In this document: piece after piece, positions 1 to 6,314 of the stretch
Layout of the letters: each line of letters begins with the position of its first letter
Position numbering within the stretch: the stretch's first letter is position 1
Position numbers and translations under genes: made by a program
Assembly: GCA_017419465.1 (NCBI GenBank)
Contig: JAFOLE010000243.1
Coordinates: 1 to 13,284 of the forward strand
DNA: 13,284 nucleotides
Direction: 5' to 3'
Origin: Solobacterium sp.
GTDB lineage: Bacteria; Bacillota_I; Bacilli_A; Erysipelotrichales; Erysipelotrichaceae
Notes under the pieces: model-generated
Databases searched by the model: none
The model's input: only the letters and a program-made list of their open reading frames with translations
Told to the model about the DNA's origin: nothing

Positions 1-1
1 G

Positions 2-214
2 AAGAAGAGCGCAGAATCCGGAGCTGTCGTGAAAAAGACCGCAGACGGCATCAAAACCGTGGTTCTGGTTTCGATCATTCTGAAGGCACTTGGCAGATAT
101 TCCGACAAGGACGAACCCAACGCCGTCAAACGTGTCGGCAAAGCCGCAACTTCCCTTGCGAAAGAGACAAGTTCCAACCTGCAGCTGATCAACGCGATCC
201 GCAAAGGCGTCTGA
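2..214 (+). CDS. C-terminal fragment of an unrecognised protein (5' end outside window)
   Basis: The reading frame is open from base 2 to a TGA at 212-214, so about 70 C-terminal residues are visible and the true start lies upstream. A GTG at 29 is in frame, but there is no ribosome binding site before it, so I treat this as the tail of a longer gene. The visible part is basic (KKS, VVKKTADGIK, KRVGKAA, RKGV ending). It contains one short hydrophobic stretch (TVVLVSIILKALG) followed by a helix-like region rich in Lys, Ala and Ser. I do not recognise the family. A small membrane-associated or coiled-coil protein would fit, but this is only an impression. A strong hairpin terminator begins 7 bases after the stop codon, which supports this being a real gene end. 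Confidence 0.55.
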   Translation, partial: KKSAESGAVVKKTADGIKTVVLVSIILKALGRYSDKDEPNAVKRVGKAATSLAKETSSNLQLINAIRKGV

Positions 215-221
215 AAAGAAA

Positions 222-245
222 AAAAACATCCGTGAGGATGTTTTT
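222..245. terminator. Bidirectional rho-independent terminator between convergent genes
   Basis: This is a perfect 10-bp stem (AAAAACATCC and GGATGTTTTT) with a GTGA loop. Read on the plus strand, the hairpin ends in a T run and terminates the left-edge gene. Read on the minus strand, it also ends in a T run (complement of the A-rich left arm and the bases before it) and terminates the cvpA-mutS2-uvrC-peptidase operon. The right arm overlaps the minus-strand TAA stop at 244-246. Confidence 0.88.
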
Positions 246-1332
246 ATTGTGCAGCCGGGGTGCTTTCCCCCGTCTGCTTGATCTGTGCTTTATAGCGCGC
301 AAAGGTAAGGCCGCTGTCATGGATCGTCTTGGCAAGCTCTGTTCCGACAAACCGATAATGCCAGGGTTCGCTCCGGTGCAGCGTGATCGCCTCATCATCC
401 GGATTCCAGGTCTGAATAAATCCGAATTTCCATGCGTTTGACGCAAGCCACTCTGCCTGAATGGTCTTTGCGAATGCTTCATCCGGAAGACCTTCCACGG
501 AAAAATCGACGGCCAGGCCAAGCTGATGTTCATCATGTCCCGGCGGATAGACCAGGGACACGTCACTGTCCTTCTGTTCCTCTTCTGCCGCATGGTACTG
601 CTTTGCCTGTTCGCTGTAGGATACATATCCCTGTGAGATCTGCAGACCGGCACAGGCATGAGCGGAAGCCAATGACGTCTGAATGTTGCTGCAGAGTGCC
701 AGCAGTGGCTGCTGCACTTCTTCACGGACTTCAATCCGTGTTCCGTCCTTGACGGGAATCTCTTCCGCAAGCGGCTGCGTTGCCGGAGTGCGGGAACTGA
801 CGGTATGGCTGAGGTCAAGATAGGCATCAGTGTTCATTGCATACGGAATAAGCAGAACGCCGTCCTCTGACTCATTCTTGATCCATCTCGAGACATCCTC
901 ATAACGATAGTTGTTCTCGCTGAGATAGTTTTCAAGTTCTTCCACGGACATGATGTTCCGGGTCTCTTCAACCATATCCACAATGTCTTTCGGGCTCTTG
1001 TCCCACTGACTTTCAGAGAGCTTCTTATATTCCGCCGCATGATAGATGGAAAATCCGTTTTCCTGAATATAGGCGATGAACATATTCGGCGGAATGCTGT
1101 ATTCGATGATGTATTCAATTTCTTCCTGCGTCAGATACTGACGGATCAGATCCTTGCTGGTTTTATCCTTGAACGGATAACGGGCAAGCGAATCCGACTG
1201 CAGATGATTAAAGATCATAATGCACACAGAAAAAAGAACGATTACGGAGACAAATACCGCAGTCCATTTTTTCCGTTCATTTCCTTCGAGAGTTACTGTT
1301 TCCTGCATCCTTGAAATTATATCATTCTTCAT
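244..1332 (-). CDS. Membrane-anchored M15-family D-alanyl-D-alanine (VanY/LdcB-like) carboxypeptidase
   Basis: This is a predicted zinc peptidase that would trim terminal D-Ala from peptidoglycan stem peptides outside the cell. Numbering is from the ATG at 1332. One transmembrane helix lies at about 24-43 (VFVSVIVLFSVCIMIF) after a basic N-terminus, so the bulk is extracytoplasmic. A ~150-residue region of unknown role precedes the M15 domain (about 210-345). Zinc-site motifs are DEHQLGLAVD (267-276; ligands His269 and Asp276) and EPWHYR (322-327; catalytic Glu322, ligand His325). The family's SGYRS element appears as SQGYVSY, lacking the Arg, and SxHxxG appears as DEHQLG. Start choice: GAGG lies 6 nt before the ATG at 1332, whereas an ATG at 1344 has only a weak site. 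The start overlaps the uvrC stop by 11 bp, so this is the last gene of the operon. The family is secure; the exact substrate (D,D versus L,D) is not. Confidence 0.85.
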   Translation of the reverse strand: MKNDIISRMQETVTLEGNERKKWTAVFVSVIVLFSVCIMIFNHLQSDSLARYPFKDKTSKDLIRQYLTQEEIEYIIEYSIPPNMFIAYIQENGFSIYHAAEYKKLSESQWDKSPKDIVDMVEETRNIMSVEELENYLSENNYRYEDVSRWIKNESEDGVLLIPYAMNTDAYLDLSHTVSSRTPATQPLAEEIPVKDGTRIEVREEVQQPLLALCSNIQTSLASAHACAGLQISQGYVSYSEQAKQYHAAEEEQKDSDVSLVYPPGHDEHQLGLAVDFSVEGLPDEAFAKTIQAEWLASNAWKFGFIQTWNPDDEAITLHRSEPWHYRFVGTELAKTIHDSGLTFARYKAQIKQTGESTPAAQ

Positions 1333-3094
1333 GGAGCGCCTCATACAATTTCCGTGCCGCGGCTTCCGGTACCACTTCGCTCAGCTCTTCAATCGTAGCC
1401 CCACGCATTGCCGTAATACTGCCGAAATGCCGCCGTAATGCGGTTTTCCGTTTCGGCCCGATTCCTTCGATATCATCCAGAACGGATTTTGTCTGTGCCT
1501 TGGAGCGCAGCTTCCGATGAAAGGAAACCGCACAGCGGTGTACTTCATCCTGCATGCGCGTAAGCAGAAAGAACAGCGAGCTGTCCTTTGCGACATCAAG
1601 CACTTCCCCGTCCGTATCCATCAGGGCGTTGGTATTATGCCTGTCATCCTTGACCAGACCCATGATTTTGATCTGATCCGAAAGACCGAGGCCGCCGATG
1701 ATTTCATTTGCGGCTTCGATCTGGGTCCAGCCTCCGTCCACGAGGATTCCGTCCGGCATACGGCCGTCTTCCTTAAGCAGACGGAAGTATCTGCGGTAAA
1801 GCACTTCCTTCATGGAATCCACATCACTGTTGGCGGTATGCAGCTTGTAAACACGGTAGTCCTTGCGGGACGGCTGTCCGTCTTCATAGACCACCAGTGC
1901 GGCTACGGTATTCGTTCCGGAGATATGGCTGTTATCAAACAGTTCGACACGCCGCATTTCCTTTCCGGCAAGCTCATTCAGCTGGCTGACGGCTTCGGCA
2001 GTTGCACTTTCCTGACGTTCCACGACATTGAATTTCAGATCCAGCTGTTTCTTCGCATTATCCGTGCACATTTCAATCAGCCGGCGCTTATAGCCCCGCA
2101 TCGGCTGTGTAACACTTACGGAAAGCACTTCGGACAGTTCCTGAACGGAGTCTTCCGAAAGAAATGACGGAACAAACAGTTTTGCGGAGGGATGATCCCC
2201 GTAATACTGAACCAGGAAGGAAACAAATTCTTCCTCCGCATCGCCGTACAGCGGCGACAGACGAAATTCCTTGTTCAATACGACGCCACGGCGTACAAGG
2301 AGTCCGGTTACCGCCAGATATCCCCGGTCGGTATACCAGCTGAATACATCAAAATTGCCCATGGAATCCTTTTCGATATTCTGGGTATCTGCCGTGATAC
2401 TGCTGATACTGTCCAGAAGATTCCGGTATTCCGCGGCTTTTTCAAATTCAAGATTCATGGAGGCTTCCTGCATCTTTGCGGTAAGCTCCTGACGGATCTC
2501 TGCAGTGTCGCCGTTGAGAAAGGACGTGACACGGTCGGTCATCTCGTCATATACCGACGAATCGATATCATACTCACAGGGGCCAAGACACTGCCCAAGA
2601 TGATAGTACAGGCAGACCTTCTCCGGAATCCGTGCACAGCGCCGGAACGGATACAGGGTCTGAAGAAGCTTCTGTGTCGTACGGGCAGCGGACGCATCCG
2701 GAAACGGTCCGAAATACTTTGCCTTACGGTCCTTTTTCATATCCCGTGCGATCATCAGCCGCGGATATTCCTCCGCCGTCAGTTTGATATACGGATAGGT
2801 ACTGTCATCCATGAACTGGATGTTATATTTCGGCCGGTGTTTCTTGATCAGATTGATTTCAAGTACCAGTGCTTCCGTTTCCGACGCAGTTACGATGAAA
2901 TCGAAGTCCTCAATTTCAGATACGAGCTTTGTCGTCTTGAAATCATGGGCTCCGGTAAAATACTGATTCACCCGGTTATGCAGATTCTTTGCTTTTCCGA
3001 CATAGATGATTTCTCCATGCCGGTCCTTCATCTGATAACTTCCCGGTGAATTCGGAAGATTGGTAAGTTTTGCCTTGATATACTCTTTATCCAT
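1322..3094 (-). CDS. uvrC: Excinuclease ABC subunit C (UvrC)
   Basis: UvrC is the dual-incision nuclease of nucleotide excision repair. It joins UvrB on damaged DNA and cuts on both sides of the lesion. At 590 residues it has normal family length and order. The N-terminal GIY-YIG nuclease domain (about 12-95) contains PGSYQM and IIYVGKAKNL. Four Cys at 153, 161, 169 and 173 (C-x7-C-x7-C-x3-C) fit the known UvrC iron-sulphur cluster. A UVR motif (about 200-232) would bind UvrB. The RNase H-like nuclease domain has FDNSHISG (Asp387), ILVDGG (Asp453) and DEVHR (His519). Tandem helix-hairpin-helix motifs are at about 535-590 (DDIEGIGPKRK). The ATG begins 4 nt after the mutS2 stop and has only a weak ribosome binding site, so translational coupling is likely. 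UvrA and UvrB are not in the window. Confidence 0.98.
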   Translation of the reverse strand: MDKEYIKAKLTNLPNSPGSYQMKDRHGEIIYVGKAKNLHNRVNQYFTGAHDFKTTKLVSEIEDFDFIVTASETEALVLEINLIKKHRPKYNIQFMDDSTYPYIKLTAEEYPRLMIARDMKKDRKAKYFGPFPDASAARTTQKLLQTLYPFRRCARIPEKVCLYYHLGQCLGPCEYDIDSSVYDEMTDRVTSFLNGDTAEIRQELTAKMQEASMNLEFEKAAEYRNLLDSISSITADTQNIEKDSMGNFDVFSWYTDRGYLAVTGLLVRRGVVLNKEFRLSPLYGDAEEEFVSFLVQYYGDHPSAKLFVPSFLSEDSVQELSEVLSVSVTQPMRGYKRRLIEMCTDNAKKQLDLKFNVVERQESATAEAVSQLNELAGKEMRRVELFDNSHISGTNTVAALVVYEDGQPSRKDYRVYKLHTANSDVDSMKEVLYRRYFRLLKEDGRMPDGILVDGGWTQIEAANEIIGGLGLSDQIKIMGLVKDDRHNTNALMDTDGEVLDVAKDSSLFFLLTRMQDEVHRCAVSFHRKLRSKAQTKSVLDDIEGIGPKRKTALRRHFGSITAMRGATIEELSEVVPEAAARKLYEALHEE

Positions 3095-3098
3095 CTGG

Positions 3099-5420
3099 TC
3101 AGTCTTTCATGGTCACAACGGTCGCACCGGTTCCGCCTTCACTCGGCATTCCATACCTAAAGGAATCGATGGAGCGGTCTTTGGCAAGAATATCCTGAAC
3201 GAGCTTGCGCAGAGTTCCGGTTCCCTCACCGTGAATGATCCGGAATGTTTTCAGCCGGCACAGCTTTGCGGAATCAAGATAATCGAGAAGTTCTTCCTTC
3301 GCCTCATCGGCGCGCATTCCGATCAGATTGCATTCCATGGAAATCGATTCCGGAATCTCAATCGAACTGACCGGAACCGGAATGGTCACAGGCGCCGTCT
3401 TGGGAAGCTTCTTTCTTGTATGGCGGATCTTATCCGCACTCAGCCGGATTTCTCTTCCGTTGAGAAGAATCCGGATTTCCTTTTTCCGGATGCCTGTAAT
3501 CTTTGCGATAGCTCCGCTGCTGCGAAGTTCAACCGTTTCCCCGACGGTAAACGGACGGTCATACTCCTCTTCGAGAGCGGATTCTTCCGTTACGATCTCT
3601 TCCAGACGATGCTTCTGTTCCAGCAGTTCATGATATTTGACTCTGCCGGCATTATCCCGCAGATCTCTGATGATCTGATCGGCTTCTTCTTTTGCGGATT
3701 CCCGGATGCGGACCGCTTCCTCTTTCGCCTCATCCAGCAGGACTTCACGGCGTCTGGAAATGTTGTCCTTCTCGTCTTCCAGCGTCTTCTGATACTCTTT
3801 GATCTTCGCAAGGCGCTGATCCAGCTCGCGGGTTTTCCGTTCTGCATCCATGAGCTGTTTTTCAAGCCGGGCAGCCATGCCTTCCTCTTCACTGGTCGCC
3901 TGCTGTTTCAGAAACTTCGCATAATTTACAACGGAGCGCGGAAGCCCGCAGCGTTCTGCGACAAGCAGCGCATTGCTTTCGCCGGTAATTCCCTCGAGAT
4001 AGCGGTATGTCGGACGCAGTGTTTCCGCGTCGAATTCCACCGTTGCGACAAGAATGTCATCATGACGCCTTCCGTATGCCTTCAGACGGCTGTAATGGGT
4101 CGTCGCGATCACAGTTACGTGACGGCGGCGCAGTTCATTCAGCACGGCAATCGCAAGACTTTCACCTTCTCTTGGATCCGTCCCGCTTCCGATTTCATCC
4201 AGCAGGACAAATGAATGCTCGGTTGCCTCCCTCAGCATCTCCGCCTGTTTTTCGACATGTGCGGAAAAGGAACTGAGCGAACTGGCGACCGACTGATCAT
4301 CTCCGATGTCCGCAAAGACACGGTCAAAGAACGGTACTTCCGCTTCTTCTGCGGTCACCGGCATTCCGCTGTATGTCATCAGGGTAAACAGACCGAAGAT
4401 CTTCATCGAAACGGTCTTGCCGCCGGTATTGGGACCGGTGATCAGGAGTGTATGATACGGTTCTTTCAGCTGGTAGTCATTTTTTACTGCCGTTTCTTCC
4501 GGAATCAGCGGATGTCTTGCCTGTTTGAACCGGAATGCGCAGTCTTCATTCAGTTTTGCGGCGCAGGCGTTGTTTTTCACGCCCCAGTAAGCACGCGCAA
4601 AAATACTGTCAAGAAGCGCGATGGTCTCAAGATCCGCATGCAGGTCTTCCGCGTTCTCTCCGACCTGCTTGGATATCTCATTCAGGATGCGTGAGATCTC
4701 TTCCTCTTCCGCTGTTTCCAGTTCGAGACGATGGTTGTTCGCATGCATCAGAACAGACGGTTCAATATAGCTTGTCTGTCCGCTCTGGGAATCCCCGTAG
4801 ACAATTCCGCCGAATCGGTTTTTTTCACTTGCATGCACAAGAATAACGGTACGGCCGTTGCGTGTTGTCACGATCGAATCGACCATGGAATCCGGGTGTT
4901 TGGAGCGGAACTGTTCGACCGCTTCTTCGATCTGCTTATGCGCCCTCCGCAGGGAACGGCGGATATCAGACAGTGCAGGACTTGCACTGTCTTTTACTTC
5001 GCCGTATTCGTTGATGATGGATGAAATCCGCGCAGACAGTTTCTCCTTTGGCGTCAGGGTTGTAAACAGATCATTCAGCGCCGGATGCGGAACCTCCCGG
5101 ATCGTTTCTTCATAGCCGAGCACCGACTGAATGGAGCGGATCAGATTCAATACATCCAGCAGTTCATGAGCGGTCAGGGAACGCCCTTTTTTTACATGCG
5201 AAAGAAGATTCCGGATATCCCGGAATCCTTCCAGCGGAAGATTGCCGAACCGCACGCACGCTTCCATCGCCTCATAGAGGCGTTCGCGGTCTCTGCGGAT
5301 CACGATCTTCTCATATACCGGCACAAGACCGGAAACAATATCCCGGCCCGGCTCACTGATACAGAGATCCGCCATCTGCGCGCGGATCCGTTCAAATTCA
5401 AAACTCGAAAGAAGACTCAT
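3099..5420 (-). CDS. mutS2: MutS2 family ATPase with C-terminal Smr domain
   Basis: MutS2 is a MutS paralogue without the mismatch-recognition domain. It is linked to anti-recombination and, in Bacillus, to sensing and splitting collided ribosomes. At 773 residues it has typical length. Seen in order: a core/lever region (1-300), the ATPase with Walker A GPNTGGKT (329-336), the DIGDDQS and SSFSAH segments (371-388), Walker B VLLDEIGSGTDP (405-416), and the TTHYSRLKAYG switch (440-450). Next come a long charged coiled coil (about 510-615), a small beta-rich linker domain (about 625-668) and a Smr domain (about 695-773) with HGEGTG (730-735). The usual LDLRG motif at the start of Smr reads CNLIG (697-701), losing both Asp and Arg. 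The ATG overlaps the cvpA stop by 4 bp (ATGA), so the two are translationally coupled. Identity is certain; the Smr nuclease role is doubtful. Confidence 0.97.
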   Translation of the reverse strand: MSLLSSFEFERIRAQMADLCISEPGRDIVSGLVPVYEKIVIRRDRERLYEAMEACVRFGNLPLEGFRDIRNLLSHVKKGRSLTAHELLDVLNLIRSIQSVLGYEETIREVPHPALNDLFTTLTPKEKLSARISSIINEYGEVKDSASPALSDIRRSLRRAHKQIEEAVEQFRSKHPDSMVDSIVTTRNGRTVILVHASEKNRFGGIVYGDSQSGQTSYIEPSVLMHANNHRLELETAEEEEISRILNEISKQVGENAEDLHADLETIALLDSIFARAYWGVKNNACAAKLNEDCAFRFKQARHPLIPEETAVKNDYQLKEPYHTLLITGPNTGGKTVSMKIFGLFTLMTYSGMPVTAEEAEVPFFDRVFADIGDDQSVASSLSSFSAHVEKQAEMLREATEHSFVLLDEIGSGTDPREGESLAIAVLNELRRRHVTVIATTHYSRLKAYGRRHDDILVATVEFDAETLRPTYRYLEGITGESNALLVAERCGLPRSVVNYAKFLKQQATSEEEGMAARLEKQLMDAERKTRELDQRLAKIKEYQKTLEDEKDNISRRREVLLDEAKEEAVRIRESAKEEADQIIRDLRDNAGRVKYHELLEQKHRLEEIVTEESALEEEYDRPFTVGETVELRSSGAIAKITGIRKKEIRILLNGREIRLSADKIRHTRKKLPKTAPVTIPVPVSSIEIPESISMECNLIGMRADEAKEELLDYLDSAKLCRLKTFRIIHGEGTGTLRKLVQDILAKDRSIDSFRYGMPSEGGTGATVVTMKD

Positions 5421-6238
5421 TCCGTTTTTTCACTTTCCTGCACGTTCGGCGCTTCCGGATCATCCGGGTTTTCCGGCAGAGCCTCTTCGGATACCGGTTC
5501 TGCCGGCATCGCTTCTTCCGGTGCTGCGCTTTCCGCCGGCGCCTCACCTTCGGATGGCGCAGTGCTTTCTTCGGATGGCTGTGCATCCATCGGATTGATG
5601 CCGTGTTCACTCAGCCATTCGCCAATCGCTTCCTTATCCTGATCACCGAATTCCGTAACTTCCTGGTAAAGATCACCGATTGTTTCGGACGCGTTGATCG
5701 GACCGGCAAACTCGGTGATTGTTTTCGAGACCGCATTGGTAATCGTTCCGATCATGGACTGCTCGGCAACCTGCCTGCCGTTTTTGAAGAACGGCATATT
5801 CAGTACAACACAGATCACCATGACCCATACGGTTGCGGTGACAATGCCCAGAATTCCGCCCAGAAGTCCGCTGATTTCCTTGAGTACCGGAAGCCCGGAA
5901 AGACCCGAACACAGTTTTTCAAGAATGATAAACAGCAGCCGGATCACGAAAAAGAGCACAATGAACCAGAGCAGTTCATTGAGACGGCTGTAAACCGAAT
6001 CCCCGACTCCCGGAATGTCACTCATCGGCACAACGTTTTTGGGCCAGAGATTGTAATATCCTGACGCAAACGTACAATACCGCCAGGCCGCAAGAAAGGA
6101 AACGATGGTGCCAAAGGCAGACAATACCTGCATCAGTACGCCCCGCTTCGCGCCGCGAATCATGAAAATCACATATAATGCAGCAACGGCAATATTGATG
6201 TATACCGGATTAAACCAGTCTGTATTAATCGCTATCAT
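5417..6238 (-). CDS. cvpA: CvpA family membrane protein with acidic C-terminal tail
   Basis: CvpA-family proteins are integral membrane proteins named for colicin V production. Their biochemical role is not settled, though they often sit beside mutS2, as yshB does in Bacillus subtilis. Four hydrophobic segments fit the family: about 12-28, 35-53, 88-107 and 124-147 (GLLGGILGIVTATVWVM). The RGAKRG turn after the first helix and the GLLGG stretch are characteristic. The protein is 273 residues, longer than usual. The excess is a Glu/Ala/Pro-rich tail from about 219 to the end, with 15 Glu and only one Lys. This is the first gene of the cvpA-mutS2-uvrC-peptidase operon. A promoter would have to lie in the 76 bp after the glgB stop. 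TTGTTT and TAAGAT with 16-bp spacing on the minus strand are a weak candidate. Confidence 0.88.
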   Translation of the reverse strand: MIAINTDWFNPVYINIAVAALYVIFMIRGAKRGVLMQVLSAFGTIVSFLAAWRYCTFASGYYNLWPKNVVPMSDIPGVGDSVYSRLNELLWFIVLFFVIRLLFIILEKLCSGLSGLPVLKEISGLLGGILGIVTATVWVMVICVVLNMPFFKNGRQVAEQSMIGTITNAVSKTITEFAGPINASETIGDLYQEVTEFGDQDKEAIGEWLSEHGINPMDAQPSEESTAPSEGEAPAESAAPEEAMPAEPVSEEALPENPDDPEAPNVQESEKTE

Positions 6239-6270
6239 GTCTTCTATCTTACTCCAAACCGTGCATAAAA

Positions 6271-6303
6271 CAAAAAATCCGGTTCACACAATGCGAACCG
6301 GAT
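6271..6303 (-). terminator. Rho-independent terminator of glgB
   Basis: On the minus strand a 9-bp GC-containing stem (ATCCGGTTC and GAACCGGAT, left arm 6295-6303 and right arm 6277-6285 in plus coordinates) with a 9-nt loop is followed directly by TTTTTTG and then TTTTA. It lies 12 bases after the glgB stop and separates glgB from the cvpA operon downstream. Confidence 0.9.
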
Positions 6304-6314
6304 CCTGATGCTTC

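Noticed and set aside
189..827. Open frame of 212 codons on the minus strand overlapping the M15 peptidase
   Set aside because: It is an out-of-frame, Arg-rich, low-information translation, whereas the other frame encodes clear peptidase motifs and a membrane helix.
1517..4214. Long plus-strand open frames (1517-2167, 2192-3049, 3060-4214) antisense to uvrC and mutS2
   Set aside because: They are again codon-aligned mirrors of the minus-strand genes. Their translations show no family features and there are no promoters or ribosome sites.
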